From: Hymenolepis diminuta
Lineage: Eukaryota; Platyhelminthes; Cestoda; Cyclophyllidea; Hymenolepididae
Length of the DNA stretch: 64,000 nt
Reading direction: 5' to 3'
Assembly: GCA_900708905.1 (NCBI GenBank)
Contig: CAADRB010000031.1
Span: 945,770-1,009,769 of the forward strand
The position numbers and the translations under genes were made by a program. Of this stretch, positions 48,961 through 60,759 are shown piece by piece. The notes beneath the pieces are model-generated. The model had not been told where the DNA came from. It saw only the letters and a program-made list of their open reading frames with translations, and ran no database searches. Position 1 is the first letter of the stretch. Each line of letters begins with the position of its first letter.

Positions 48961-51107
48961 TCGTCAAATAATTTAATTTCAGCTAATAATCCCAAAATAT
49001 CCACCAAAAATAGTAATAGAGAAGAGAAGTCGAATTCAAGCACGTTAGAGCCCTATTGAACGACAATCAGTTGCTTCAAGAATAACTGTACAATGTACAA
49101 GGCAATTCAGTAGCTAGGAAAAAACAATTTCGTAATTAAAATTCATTTTCAGTATAAAAGGGAAGAAAACATTAAAACTGTCAAGAAAAAAATATCTGAT
49201 GATTTGAATAATTTCATTTTCTCCCTATCACAAATCTACTGGGTGACTTCGAGCATAAATAAACCGGCATTATTCATTATCTTTATTCTTACTATCCAAT
49301 TGTCTCCTTCTTTCTCATTCTCATTCCTGTGCACTAAGCCCTGAGAGGTCACATTCCTACTTCAAAATACTACAATAGAGTAGTGGTGTTTACATAAAGT
49401 GGAAATGGGTCAAACGATGAGGAATAACCTCTACCATTTTATAAAATGTATGCGATCATATCAGCAGGTCACTACAAAGCGTTGGCTACAAATTAATTGA
49501 AGTGGCATGTGAACAATTGAGTAATGAGCTCAGAATATCAGGGCCATAGACTAACTAAGGAACCCAGAGGTTAAATAATTAAATCTCACCTTTTGAATAA
49601 TAGAACATGGCGTACTGAGCTTCCCTGATGACCTTCATATTTAATTGAATTTAATCTAATTCAATGAATCGCTCATTCCTAGACAAAGCTTAAACCCCGT
49701 TCCATTGTTTGTCGGCATGCTGAAAGTACCTTACCTTCGAAAAACCTTAGAACTTCGTCAATTTAACCAGATGATCACTCTCACCTACTTGGGCTAATTG
49801 GAAAACAAAAAATATCTGATTACTGAACATCGCGCTGGACATCTTAAAGCCTCAGGGGTTTTTGTGGAGACTTAAGCTAATATCAAAATCGAATGAACTT
49901 GCGAATAATACGCTATAATCTTAGTCGGAAAGTTTGTTGAACTCGTTTCTTTAAATAGCTTATCTACATTTGCCCTTCACAAAGTGGATGACAGTATATT
50001 ATTAATGTCCGTTTTAAGCATTGATCGACGGATAATGCTAGACTTTGAGAAATTAATTGCTAGGTTTTGGCATAAAAGATTTATTCGAGAAACTTTACCG
50101 CATAATCACAAAAACTTAAGCTTAATTTTCATGCCAGACTTCATGGGGAGCCCGAAACACTACTGAGTTCCTAATTACTAGAAATGGGAAAATTCAAAGG
50201 TTCTCACACAAAGAGTTAGTTTTAAAGCCGTAGTAATTCTTAAGCTGTTTTCATTAATTACTTCGAGAAAGGAAATCAGATAAACTATTTAATTGAAGAT
50301 GTGACCGAGTTATTTAATAGGTAGAAACTATTATGGGTAGAGAGAGGTAGCAAATTAACATTTGGACAGTTGGGTAGGTCGATCGATTTACAGACTGCTA
50401 ACTAGCGTAGAATTAGGCGACAATCTTTAGTAAGCTTTAACTGGAAGATTTTTGTGTTGTCGGTCACTTCCTCGTCTGTCAATTAATCAGCTTCATTAAA
50501 CTCACGGTAGAATATCAGAAAAGCAAAATTCCTAACGGCTAATCTTAGTTATTTTTATATATTACCTAGTATTCCGCATGTTACCTATTAAGGGAAAGGA
50601 TAATTGTTAATTATCTGACTTATCGGTTTTCCTAATATGCGTTTAATATGCATTGATTTTCATCTTCAAATCCTCCAGAAGTGTGCTGGATTTACCTGTA
50701 AGTTACATTTATTAATCTGTATTTCAGTACTTATTACTCTGCATATTTTAGTAGAAAATATTTTGAAATAGAGTCATAAAAGTTTACACGTCAAAATACT
50801 AGTCATTAATAAAATTACAAATACGAATTAGAGTTGAGAGTGTATAGCCGTCCAAAATTTACCCTCATTCGTATTTTCCTAAATACTTACTCCCCAATTT
50901 GATTCAATTTTGATTTCTAATAATGATAGCATAGAGTTGGAATTTAAATAGTTAAAGATTTCGAGTTTTAGCATCTACAAATTCACCGTGGGGAGAGATC
51001 TGTTATTTGATCTGAACAAAGGTTTAATAACATATTTTTTATTTTATAATTTTTAACATGCATCTTATAAATTTCTATTTGGCATTAAAAATCGTCTATT
51101 CAGAGAA
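48961..51107. other. Spacer, no gene recognised
   Basis: AT-rich with no defended exon. Around 49430-49510 the text ATAAAATGTATGCG also occurs near 57930, again suggesting dispersed repeats. The upstream region of the 144-residue gene must lie at its right end. Confidence 0.4.
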
Positions 51108-51670
51108 ATGGGCAAAGGGAAAGGAACAAACATCAATGGTCCTCCTTCAGAAGTAATAAGTACGCCAGTAAATAATGTAACCGAAATAGACAGGACAGCA
51201 GTGGATAGGAGACTTCAACGAATCCGTCGAAATAAGTCAGACCCAACAGAACCAATGCTTTCGCTGTTCGCTTTAAATGATTTGCCGGAGGCAGAACGAA
51301 ACACAGTTCTTTGGAATCCTTGTGATCCTGTCTCAATGGAAGGTAGATGCTGGAGGTCAATGTTCACCTCCGAACCCCCTCTAGACTGTGAGTTTATTTC
51401 AACAATTATTTAATCTTTATAATAGGTGCTAACGAAGTACTTTACAAATTAAATAATAAGGTGTTATTGATTTGTAAAAAGCATCCCCACATCCACCAAC
51501 TTCTTCGGCCGTAAGTTTGATTTACCATATTGTATATTGAAAAAATAATATATTCGGTTTTAAATTAACAGTTTATACATTGTTTTTTTTCATTTGGCAG
51601 TCCGAAAAGCTTCGAAAATTTCTACGAAGGTGTTTCATCTGCTGTGCTCGTTCACGAGAATCTTAGATAG
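51108..51670 (+). CDS. Unrecognised small protein, three exons, 144 residues
   Basis: Exon 1 is 51108-51387 (ATG, MGKGKGTNINGPPSEV), exon 2 is 51426-51510, exon 3 is 51601-51670 (TAG). Introns of 38 and 90 bp have GT-AG ends and matching phases (1, 2). The product has a basic, probably disordered N-terminus (RRLQRIRRNKSD), then DLPEAERNTVLWNPCDPVS, CWRSMFTSEPPLDC, LYKLNNKVLLICKKHPHIHQ and a C-terminus SFENFYEGVSSAVLVHENLR. No signal peptide, membrane segment or known domain is visible. Cysteines are scattered without a zinc-finger pattern. It ends 1.1 kb before CWC27 on the same strand. The consistent phases and the flatworm-like tiny intron make a real gene likely. Confidence 0.7.
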
Positions 51671-52377
51671 AAGACACTTAAATAATAGATACTTTATTCA
51701 AATTTTATAAATAACTTTTCTTTTCTACAAGGTTGTTTAGTGGGTTTGGTATTGTTGAGTCAGATTCAGTCATACCTAAATTTCGTACGACTGATAAGCC
51801 TAACACACTTGAGTGATAGTTATTTATTTATTTTACAGTGTTCAATAACATTCCACAATTCCTCTTAGTTTGAATTTTTACTCCTCTTTCCCTTTACGTT
51901 AACGCAGATAACTTAGTAAAATAATTCTGAAAGTCCACCGCGTTTATTCTGATCTATTAAATACACATAAAGTGGTATTTTTAATCAGTGTATTATTTCT
52001 ATGCTTATCTTGGGCATATGTTACTGTAAGTATAAAATAAAAATTCAAGTAACAAAATGTTTACAAAATGTGAAATATAAGCTACGTAATTAGGAAGCAC
52101 TGAAAAATGCTACTAACTTCTCTAAGTAGACGCGAAATTTAGAGATTTCAGAAAAAATACCGAAACGAGATATTAATTCCACCTACTCTAACTTACAATT
52201 CGTATTGTTGACCCAAATTTCAACAATTTTAAACTATTTCAAACTTGGCCTTGTTCAAGAAAGAATATTACCTTAGACGCTAATATTAATTGTTTTAATC
52301 ATATGAAAATAATAGTAATTAGTATTCCGACTTGAACTTTTGCTCTTGGAAAACATTGAATCAATTATTAATAATGT

Positions 52378-52425
52378 TATATATATATATATATACATAT
52401 ATATGTATATGCATATATATACATA
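52378..52425. repeat. Imperfect (TA)n tract
   Basis: TA repeats interrupted by CA/TG pairs, self-complementary over most of the length; upstream of CWC27. Confidence 0.85.
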
Positions 52426-52761
52426 TCTTGGATTTGTCAACACGGCATGATTTCCTCCTACATTGTGGAATCAATCTTCCATGGAATTTTGAAATGTATT
52501 TTGAACAATCTTGTTATGTAATTTTTCCCAAAACGAACTCCATCAATTTATTGGGAAATGAGTAATCTGTGAGTATATCAACTTTCTCACAGACTTAAAT
52601 GCCTTTCCTGTATAAAACAGGAATTTTCCTATTTCTCGTCATTGCCTTCAAACCTTTTAATGACTAATTTTAATTTTATTTATAATTTTTATAAAGGCCG
52701 AACATATTATTCTCCGGGGAAAAATAAATTTGGTTTTAGTGCTTCTTCAAAAACCGCTATA

Positions 52762-52815
52762 ATGAAAATTCTCAGAACTTTGACCTTATTGGCTATCGTA
52801 AATCACTATGAGTAA
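52762..52815 (+). other. Possible upstream ORF overlapping the CWC27 start
   Basis: ATG at 52762 opens a 17-codon frame (MKILRTLTLLAIVNHYE) whose TAA stop at 52813-52815 overlaps the main start in ATGAGTAA (52808-52815). If included in the mRNA, it could limit or re-initiate translation of CWC27. Whether the transcript begins upstream of it is unknown. Confidence 0.4.
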
Positions 52816-55800
52816 CATTTATATTACCGAACCTGCGACAAATGGGAAAGTTATATTAACAACAACAGTCGGTGATATTGAGGTAGAATTATGGTCAAAG
52901 GAAACACCATTAGCATGCAGAAATTTTGTTCAACTCTGCATGGAGGGATATTATGATGACACCGCCTTTCACAGATTAGTTAAGGGTTTCATTGTTCAAG
53001 GTGGTGACCCTACTGGAACGGGAGAAGGTGGAGTAAGTATTTACGGGGCACCCTTCAAAACAGAAAGTCATACTCGGCTGTCTTTCAATCGCCGAGGGCT
53101 ACTGGGAATGGCAAGCCCAGAGCCTAACTGCAATGGAAGTCAGTTTTTCTTCACCCTAGGAGAGGCTCTAGAGCTTAATGGTAAACATACTCTATTTGGT
53201 CGTGTTGTTGGCAATACTCTCTTCAACATGCTCCGTCTGGCTGATGTTGAAGTTGTGAACGGTGATCGACCAACTCGTTTGCACCGGATTTTGAAGACAA
53301 CGGTTGTTCTGAATCCTTATGATGATATTATTCCACGTCAGATCAAGAGTAAAAAGAAGAACAAGAAAGATACTGAAGAGACACTCCAACCAACATCAAA
53401 AGCAACAAAGTGAGATTGTTTTACTGGTTTACTTTATGTGATTTAGAAATTACTCATTACTTTCCTTTGGTGAAGAGGCGGAGGAGGAGGAAGAAATTAT
53501 TACCAAGGTAGAAGAAGTAAGTAGTGATTTCTTACGTCTTTTTCGTGCCTTTTATTATTTCGTTATCATGAACACAATTATTTTAATAGGGAAAGTGAAA
53601 GATTAGTCTTTTTCTTGTTATATTGGATATTTTTATTGCATTCAATTAAAATTTCTTGAGAACCTCTTTTTAAAGCTTTTGATCAAGGTATGTCAAAAAC
53701 GTAGTGTGTTAAGTGGAATTAAATGTAAAAAATTATTATATTGACTTGCTTCTACTCGGGCGCAATGTTATAAACGCAAGCTATTTAAAGCTGTTAGTTG
53801 TACTAGTTAAATATATTATCTGATTTGAAAAAAGCTATTTCTTTGAGATTACTGATGTAGAATAGTGAAGTCTTGCTTCCAGCTTCTACAATCTTTGTCA
53901 TCAAGAATATAGTTGAATACTTTTATTCCGAAGGAAAAAATGAAATGTTGTTTTCGTAAAGAGGAACATATGTGGATGGATGTTTAAGTTATGGCCATTA
54001 TTAGAGTCGGGCAATGTGCTGTTCAGAGAATTGGGAACGGTTGTATGATTGTCCTGCCTCTTTTAAGTACATTTCTCGCCGAAATCCAGGTTCATTATTA
54101 CTATATAAAAAATTAAATGAATTCAAAATCTGCCAATGGAAGGTTAGGAATGAAATAATTCTACCGCATAGTTATCAGTAACTGTCAGGGTGAAAAGGAA
54201 CAACAACAAGCTCTTACTGGGAGACGTTAGACAAATCGAAAATGATAGAGTCGGAGGGTGCGTCGATTAGCTGGCGTATTTCCTATGCTCTCTTGCCAAC
54301 CGTATAAGACCCACTCCTGATTCCTTTAACTACTTGACTGGAGGGATTAGATGCGCCTACTTGGCAACCACAATAGTGAGTCTGAATGTGCATACTAATA
54401 ATCACAACTCTCTGAGCATGCAGAGTTAACTAAGTTGTTAATTGGACGCTGAGAAACAAAATCCAAGCCCCAAATCTATTGCTTTATCTCGGGATGAACA
54501 ATTCTCAAATTTTGTCTCCAATTCACCCATTATCCTTATCAGTGTGTGGTGCATGTCGCTCCTAACAGCTAGAAAGTTCTTCTATATAAACTTCATATAT
54601 ATGTTGTATCTGTCGAGTTAGTAAATAGTCTTGAATAAATTACTCTTCTGCCTTATTTCCCTCTCCAGTTCTGAGTCAACTATAGTCTAGCGATATTTGG
54701 TGTGCATGTAGACCATTGCGACAGAAATTAGACCTCTTAGCCTTTAAAAGTGCAGAATTTTGCTTTACCAACTCTCTCTCTCTATGTGTATATTGTATAC
54801 ATAGAAGTTGCGTTCACGCGGAAAGAGTGCCCATGACTTAGTGAATGACGAGAAGCTCTCCAAGCAGACAGTGTCTATCTCCGATAAGGATGCAGAACTC
54901 ACTGCAAAAGCGCTTGCTGAGATGGAAACAGAAGCGGAAGCGCGCAAAAGACGACGTGACTTGGCTGCTCGTCTTCAAACTGAGGAAGAGATGAAGGAAA
55001 AGGAGAAGAGAATGTAAGTTCGTTTCTATTTCATGCCTTTGGCTTAAAAGGATCTTCTATTGAACGGTTTTTCTAATACGAACTAGATTGGTTATGGGCA
55101 GTTAGAGTATTTCAGCAGTTAGCTCTTTCCTATCATATCTGTGCAGTGATTATAGACTGGAAGGTGTTACGAAGTCAATTCGGGTTAAGGAGTAAAATCT
55201 ATATTTTACTCTGATTAATTTCTTCGAGAGCAGACCATATTTTATTAGGTGCTTTCAATTTATTTTGATACTTTCTCCCCCATATTTTGTAATCCCAATT
55301 TATTTAACGAATGTTGATTGGTATGAAGACTAATAGAAAAGCTAATTGCCTAGTAAGTAAGTAAGTAAGTTGAGAGCTTTCAAAAAGTCGGAGCCAGAGC
55401 GTTCCAACCCAATTCCTACTTATCATAAATTTGCGTTAATCAATACAAAGTTTCAGCAAATTTGAATCAGTTTGCTCCGATTTTGTTCTTGTTTCAAAGG
55501 CTCTATTTACTGCTATTTAAAACGCTCAGTTTATAACGCCATTAGCATGACAATGTCTTACTTCGTAGTCCATGGTGGTTAATCAGGGAGTGGAAATCAC
55601 TCTACATTTTGTTTAAATTTGGTATTGGTAATAAATAACATTAGTTTTCAAACGAATCGTCCGCACTCTTACGTGTCAGTGTCGTAGTTGTTAACGTACA
55701 AGTATGAGAAACTAGAGATCACGAGATCAATGCTTATCAGTGCACACCCAGTGATGTAGATAGTCGGCCACATTAACTCTGATCAACATGGCATATGGTA

Positions 55801-56552
55801 TACCAACCCAGCCATACTTCCTATTTACAATCAGTATGAGATATGGTAGAGTGCAGCCTCAAGAATACCCTAGTTAAGTGTTAATATTATATTTTCTACG
55901 GGCTTATGTACAATCAAGGTAATAATTTATAAAGAAACATTCCACTCTCTGTCTTGGAATTTTAATCTGTCATGGTCTCACTATTGGGGATGAGTTATCG
56001 GCATATGTAAAGAATAAGGCTGACCTTCTGGTACACTGAGTTATGTTTCATAGCTTCCTGTCAGTATTCTACGTTAATTTTCATCGTATGCTTGGTTTGA
56101 AGAGGAAGGTAAGTTTCGCTTATAGTACATTATTCCAGTTGAGTGCAAGCCAAACTCTATTTCTTGAACACTATTCGCGTATCCATGGTACCGCTTTGAA
56201 TGCGATAACACGATAACCATATATTCCTTATAGGCTTGATTTAAAAGCGGAGGCAGATGCAGTACGTCGGGATATCGCAAAGACAATACGTTCAGCCAAG
56301 GAGCGTGCTGCAGCAGCCGAGGCAGCAAAACGCCAGGCTGAGGAGAAGGTCAAGCGTCAAAAGAATGAGGAGGAGAGGGCGGCCGCTTTTGAGGCGAAAC
56401 AACGCGAAAAAGCCATGGATTCCACTGCAAAAGCTGCAGCTGCTGCTTCTGGTCCCGTCCTAATGGTAGAGAACTTTACTGACGAGGTGGCCAGTTATCG
56501 GGCACGGGCGAGGAAAGCTAAGGAGGTCTGTGGTCTTGATCATTATTTAATT

Positions 56553-56592
<40 letters not shown>

Positions 56593-57341
56593 CACTGTTT
56601 ATACAACGTTACAATATTTCTGCTTTTATCATGCTCATTCATGCTCTTTAGGTATTATTAAATAGCAATAAAATTATTTTTTTGGCTTAGTTGATAACTC
56701 AGGTAAACAAAGTGGATATTTATTCTGATTTCTGTGGCTACAAGTTAGAAGGAACTTTAACTGGACTTTACAGTACTAGAAACAATTGCCTTCTGATCAG
56801 TCTTTATGAAGCAATTATGAGGGAGATAGAAACGTTTCCACAATGGCTATTTTATTTTTGCTTTCTTCTATATATTATTCCATTGCACTATTCGATCATG
56901 TTTGCACATTTTTGTTTTCTACAGCTCAAAGACCGGGAGGATTTGACTATGAATCTCCTGAATCGTTTCCAGTCGCGCCTTCTTGGAGAACTTAAGAAAT
57001 CTAAATCCTCTAATTCCTCAAATAGTGGCGATAATGAAGACGAGGTTATTCCGCCCAATGATCCTACTGCATGGTTAGTCTTTCGACAAATGGTTTTTTA
57101 AAATATTTTTTCAAAATTCTCATTTGCTGTATTTTTTTTCTCACTTTTCGGAAGGATGCGATGTACATTGCTTTCGGATGAACCAGTGCCAGCACGAAAA
57201 GTGCTGGATCCAGCATTGGAAAACCCAGATCGATATGATCTCTTTGATCCACGAAATCCTCTGAATGTGAGAAAGAGAATGGATGCTGTTACTGCTGCTA
57301 CAAGTGACGATAAGAGTCAACACAAACGGAGGAAATTGTAA
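52808..57341 (+). CDS. CWC27: CWC27 spliceosome-associated cyclophilin, six exons
   Basis: CWC27 (SDCCAG10) is a cyclophilin-domain protein of activated spliceosomes, partner of CWC22/eIF4A3. Exons: 52808-53409, 53447-53516, 54805-55013, 56234-56525, 56925-57073, 57155-57341 (TAA). All phases match. Introns are 37, 1288, 1220, 399 and 81 bp. Residues 1 to about 180 form the cyclophilin fold (MSNIYITEPATNGKV, FHRLVKGFIVQGGDPTGTGE, NGSQFFFTLGEALELNGKH). The Arg-Phe-Gln catalytic set is present, but the usual Trp before LDGKH is Glu (ALELNGKH), as in other CWC27 proteins thought to lack isomerase activity. The tail has SLLSFGEEAEEEEE, a long Ala/Glu/Lys/Arg coiled-coil-like stretch, MNLLNRFQSRL and YDLFDPRNPLN, matching the conserved C-terminal motifs. 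Donor GTCTGT at 56526 is weak. Reading through the first donor would give a false stop at 53411. Confidence 0.95.
54771..54784. repeat. (CT)n tract in the CWC27 exon 3 acceptor region
   Basis: ACTCTCTCTCTCTCT shortly upstream of the exon-3 acceptor, probably part of its polypyrimidine tract. Confidence 0.7.
55352..55370. repeat. (GTAA)4 microsatellite
   Basis: Four tandem GTAA units in CWC27 intron 3. They resemble donor sites (GTAAGT) but have no exon context. Confidence 0.8.
55724..55870. repeat. Dispersed repeat in CWC27 intron 3, related to 1860-2060
   Basis: Shares ACCCAGTGATG and GATAGTC with the CLEC16A intron copy, in the same order. No coding content. Confidence 0.35.
56557..56590. 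repeat. (TA)n microsatellite in CWC27 intron 4
   Basis: About 17 consecutive TA units after the exon-4 donor. Confidence 0.9.
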
Positions 57342-60280
57342 TTTACCTCGTTTAATATGTACAGATTTTCATCTTGTATGAAATAATATACCTAAATTTA
57401 CAATTTATAATAGTGCTGTCTTGTTACCTGATATTCCAAATTTCTCTGTAGTGTCCGAAATCTATTACATTCGTAGAATGACTCATTCTTAGCCTAGAAC
57501 CACTACCGACGGATATATAAAAGAGTAAGTGCGGGATTTCTAAGATTGAATGTCCAGCCGAATTCATTTCCATGTGTTAACGTCATTGCACATGACAGTG
57601 TAAAAATACAAGTTTTAACCATAGGAAATCATCTGAATAAGAGGAACAATAAAAGTCCATTAAGGTATGAAGTGGAGACGTAGGTCATGAAGAAACAGGT
57701 AATGAAGTCAGGGCATCAAGTGTCTTACTTCGTTTGAATTATGAAAGTGGTGATTTTTGTTTACCGTCTAAATTCTCAAATTTCATGAGGAGACTTCCAG
57801 GTTCATGGATGGGATTACGTCCACGATATTCAGAACTGCTGACCAGCTGATTTAATTATGTGGCTGGTAATGCTGCCTAGATTTATATCTTATTACAGCT
57901 AAGAATATACGTATGATACCATTAATTATAAAATGTATGCGTGATAATTTTTCGGCATAGATAACAAAATGAGGTAGAAAGTAGGTACAAATGAAATCTC
58001 ACTTCCATAGGATCTACTAATTATTGAAGCGACTGATAGAGTCAGTTAATCGTGCATAGTGTTGTTGGCTGTTGCCACATTAGCTTTAAAGGTTAAAGCT
58101 ACGGAGCCAAGGTTATATTTAAGGTTAATGATATATTTTAGCTTCCTCCCTCGTATGTAGAATGTCTACTAATGATCGAATGAGTAGAACGATATTCTTT
58201 TACAGCATTACTGCTTTAGTATATGTGGACTGTAGCCAGTATTTCCGGGAATTCTAAAAGTTATCCATAGCAAATTACCGAGTTGCTTCTGCGTTAAGTT
58301 GCTATATTACCGAGTTTTCTAGATTGTTGGCTCTGCGAGATTACTACCAGAACTCCTAGCTGGTTACGTTATAGCAAGAAGATCTTAAAATTTGTAAGGG
58401 ATGTTGCTACTGTTATCAATGGAATAGCTAACAACAGCAACATTTTTAGAAGGTAGAACACATGGTGCTGCCTAGGCCACGAGGGAAATTCGAGCAAGTA
58501 AGAGAGAAGAGGAATAAAAGTGATGAAAGGGAAGTGTAGGAGCTGTTGCATGACGAGCGCTTGTCTGCTTGTGCGTATGTGAGTGGAAATACTGTTTATA
58601 TAACTCACATGGGTAAGGACGAGCTTGTAAACATGAGTGCAGTGTATTTTTAATGAAACGGGGCGGTTATAGAAAAGAGGGAATCGATAAAAGCGTTTAG
58701 ATATGACAGATAGGGGTTTTGATTCATAGGGGCATAAAAGCATCACGGCGGTTGCCTGGGCGAAAAACCGAAGTTTTGTCATAGAGAATGCGAATAAAGA
58801 GTAATTGTGAAAATACATGGAGTCTTCCTTCAAGGATAACTCGGTCAAACTCTTGAAGTAGCCTTAATTTCGGGCTTAGAGCTGCTTTAAGAGTCTTTAG
58901 AAAAAACCGAAAAAGATTAATGTCCATAATGATGTTTGTCTGTATCATCTCGTGTTTCACAAATCAGTTTAGATTCGTTTGATTACACAATTTACAAGTT
59001 CCAAAAGATTAGGTGGTGTTACCAGTCCAGCCTTTGATTTACTGAACCATGCTTTGCAATAATCTTCGATTTGTGATCAGTATAATTTTTTCTTAGTAAT
59101 AAGAAGAAACATGTTAGAATTTTATGGCTCTTGGATATCTTGGACATAAATTCATTCAGGAAGGCACTCAGGAATATGAATCAAAGAAGGTTGTACAACA
59201 TTTGAATCCTGAATTAAGTGATAGAAGACTATGAGCATATTTTACTGAACTCAACTATTTCACTCTTCCTCGCTTACAAAAGATCAACGGTGATTAAAAT
59301 ATAACAATTTTGCCTTGTAGTTAGTTAGAAAAGCGATTTAATGGGTGGGTTTTAGGCCTCTGTTCAACTTCAAATTAATTATTACACCAGAATTATCCTG
59401 CATTAACCATTAACGAACAATGTATAGAAATAGTGCGATCAGATTTATTAACTGACCAATAAATAATGAGCTTTATGTTTAAGAATTTACTCAGGATTCA
59501 GAAGAAAAATCACTGAATTTGAATTTTAGAACATGAGACATTGAATAGCAGTTATGTCAAATTGAACGGTCCGAATCTGAAAATCATATAAAGACCGTAA
59601 GCTTGTAGAGGGCTGTTAGCAGCTAAGGTATCTATACCTTCTACCAATCTCCACTTCAAGAAAAGGAGAGAGAAGATAGTGATGGGCAGTGTTTGTTAGA
59701 AGAGAACCAGAGACCAGGAGAGGGAGTGGACAAATCGGACGCAGCGAACAATGTGCTTTTTTACAAGTGGGTATTCGTAGTTTATTGGGAAGGAGCAACA
59801 TTAGCAGATAGAATGATCCCGAGCACCGCTGATCAAGGAAACTAAATTCAGGCAAAGCTCACTCAAAGGCCACTTAAGTGATTTAATTATGCTAATTAAG
59901 ATGAACTACTTGAAGTTACAGCAATGTGAGCTTTATAACAGTTGCGAGGTCTAGATAATTGGCGGTGATCAAGGGAAGGCTTTTATTTTTTTAGAAAATG
60001 CACATGGTTACAATAAGCTGATCATGTACTTTGGGATCTGCAAATAATATAACACAAAGAATTTGTGACTAAAATGTAGCATACTGATAAATACGTATAT
60101 AATCCTGTATAATCCTGAAAGAACACGCCTTGACTAGATTACATTTTAGTATTTTGTGTCAATTACGACCGTGGGAGAGAGATCATATTATTATTTGGGG
60201 AGGTCAGGCCAAGAACTTACTGAGACCAGAATCAAGGTTAATAGGAAGGCAAAACAAAGTTTTGTCTTGCACAGATAGTG
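57342..60280. other. Repeat-rich spacer after CWC27
   Basis: Contains copies of dispersed families at 57640-57890 and 58440-58720 and a fragment at 60120-60200. The 159-codon minus-strand frame at 58848-58369 lies in the repeat shared with 13.2 kb and has no domain. No gene is supported. Confidence 0.45.
58440..58720 (-). repeat. Dispersed repeat, related to 13195-13460
   Basis: Minus-strand text with AGTATTTCCACTCACATACG, CGCTCGT and CTCTCTTACTTGCTCGAATT aligns to the plus strand at 13.28-13.40 kb in the same order. The 39.3-39.55 kb region may hold a third, more distant copy. Confidence 0.4.
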
Positions 60281-60293
60281 TGATTTCAATGTT

Positions 60294-60337
60294 ACGTCAC
60301 CAACACGCTACTTCCACGTCATTATCGTGACACGTCA
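60294..60337 (+). promoter_or_regulatory. Three ACGTCA (CRE half-site-like) motifs
   Basis: ACGTCA at 60294-60299, 60316-60321 and 60332-60337. The last lies in GTGACACGTCAC, a near palindrome. All precede the ATG at 60342. Clustering within 44 bases of AT-rich DNA is notable; binding is not shown. Confidence 0.4.
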
Positions 60338-60341
60338 CAGA

Positions 60342-60437
60342 ATGGCGAGGTCAACCGCCATTCTTCGACTTGTCATTTGCCTGACCAGTCATTTCTTCTG
60401 CTTCGGGGATGAACGTCAAACAACCATCAATGGTTGA
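60342..60437 (+). CDS. Small signal-peptide-like ORF, possibly a first exon
   Basis: 31 codons from ATG at 60342 to TGA at 60435. Residues 1-22 (MARSTAILRLVICLTSHFFC) have a basic n-region and a hydrophobic core, as in secretory signals. A GT follows the first base of the Gly codon near the end (60433-60434), so the frame may be spliced onward. No second exon with a known domain was found. It could equally be chance; the opposite strand is open here as well. Confidence 0.25.
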   Translation: MARSTAILRLVICLTSHFFCFGDERQTTING

Positions 60438-60759
60438 TTTAAATTTCTCCCTTGTTATATACAGCAGAAGTCTGACAATGGAGGACGATAAGACGTCGCC
60501 AAGACCATTAGGTTTTTGTGCTTTGATACCTGCACAGAAGTCTATCATCATACAGACATGCACGATCAGAAAACAACGAAATTTCACGAGGAAACGTTTG
60601 AATATATACCTAATTTGTATATCAATAAATTGGGGTAGCTTTCCTGCCATCTCCGAATTGTTCAAGCGACATGAGTGACCCGGCACACATTGCTTTACTC
60701 CACCAATCACAATCTAGCCAAACTCAGATTAGTAGTTGGCATTATCTGCTTTTCTCTGC

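Noticed and set aside
53411..53413. Stop codon ending a 201-residue cyclophilin
   Set aside because: A GT-AG intron of 37 bp removes it, and the next exon continues with SLLSFGEEAEEEEE as in other CWC27 proteins.
55352..55370. Repeated GTAAGT donor-like motifs
   Set aside because: A tetranucleotide microsatellite within an intron, with no exon upstream.
56257..56463. Plus-strand 68-codon ORF rich in Arg and Gln
   Set aside because: Wrong frame of CWC27 exon 4. The correct frame gives the expected charged helix and phase.
58369..58848. 159-codon minus-strand ORF
   Set aside because: Overlaps a dispersed repeat shared with 13.2 kb, is compositionally biased and shows no domain.
60351..60710. 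119-codon minus-strand ORF
   Set aside because: No domain, no splice or poly(A) context. It overlaps the plus-strand signal-peptide-like frame, and neither strand is proven.
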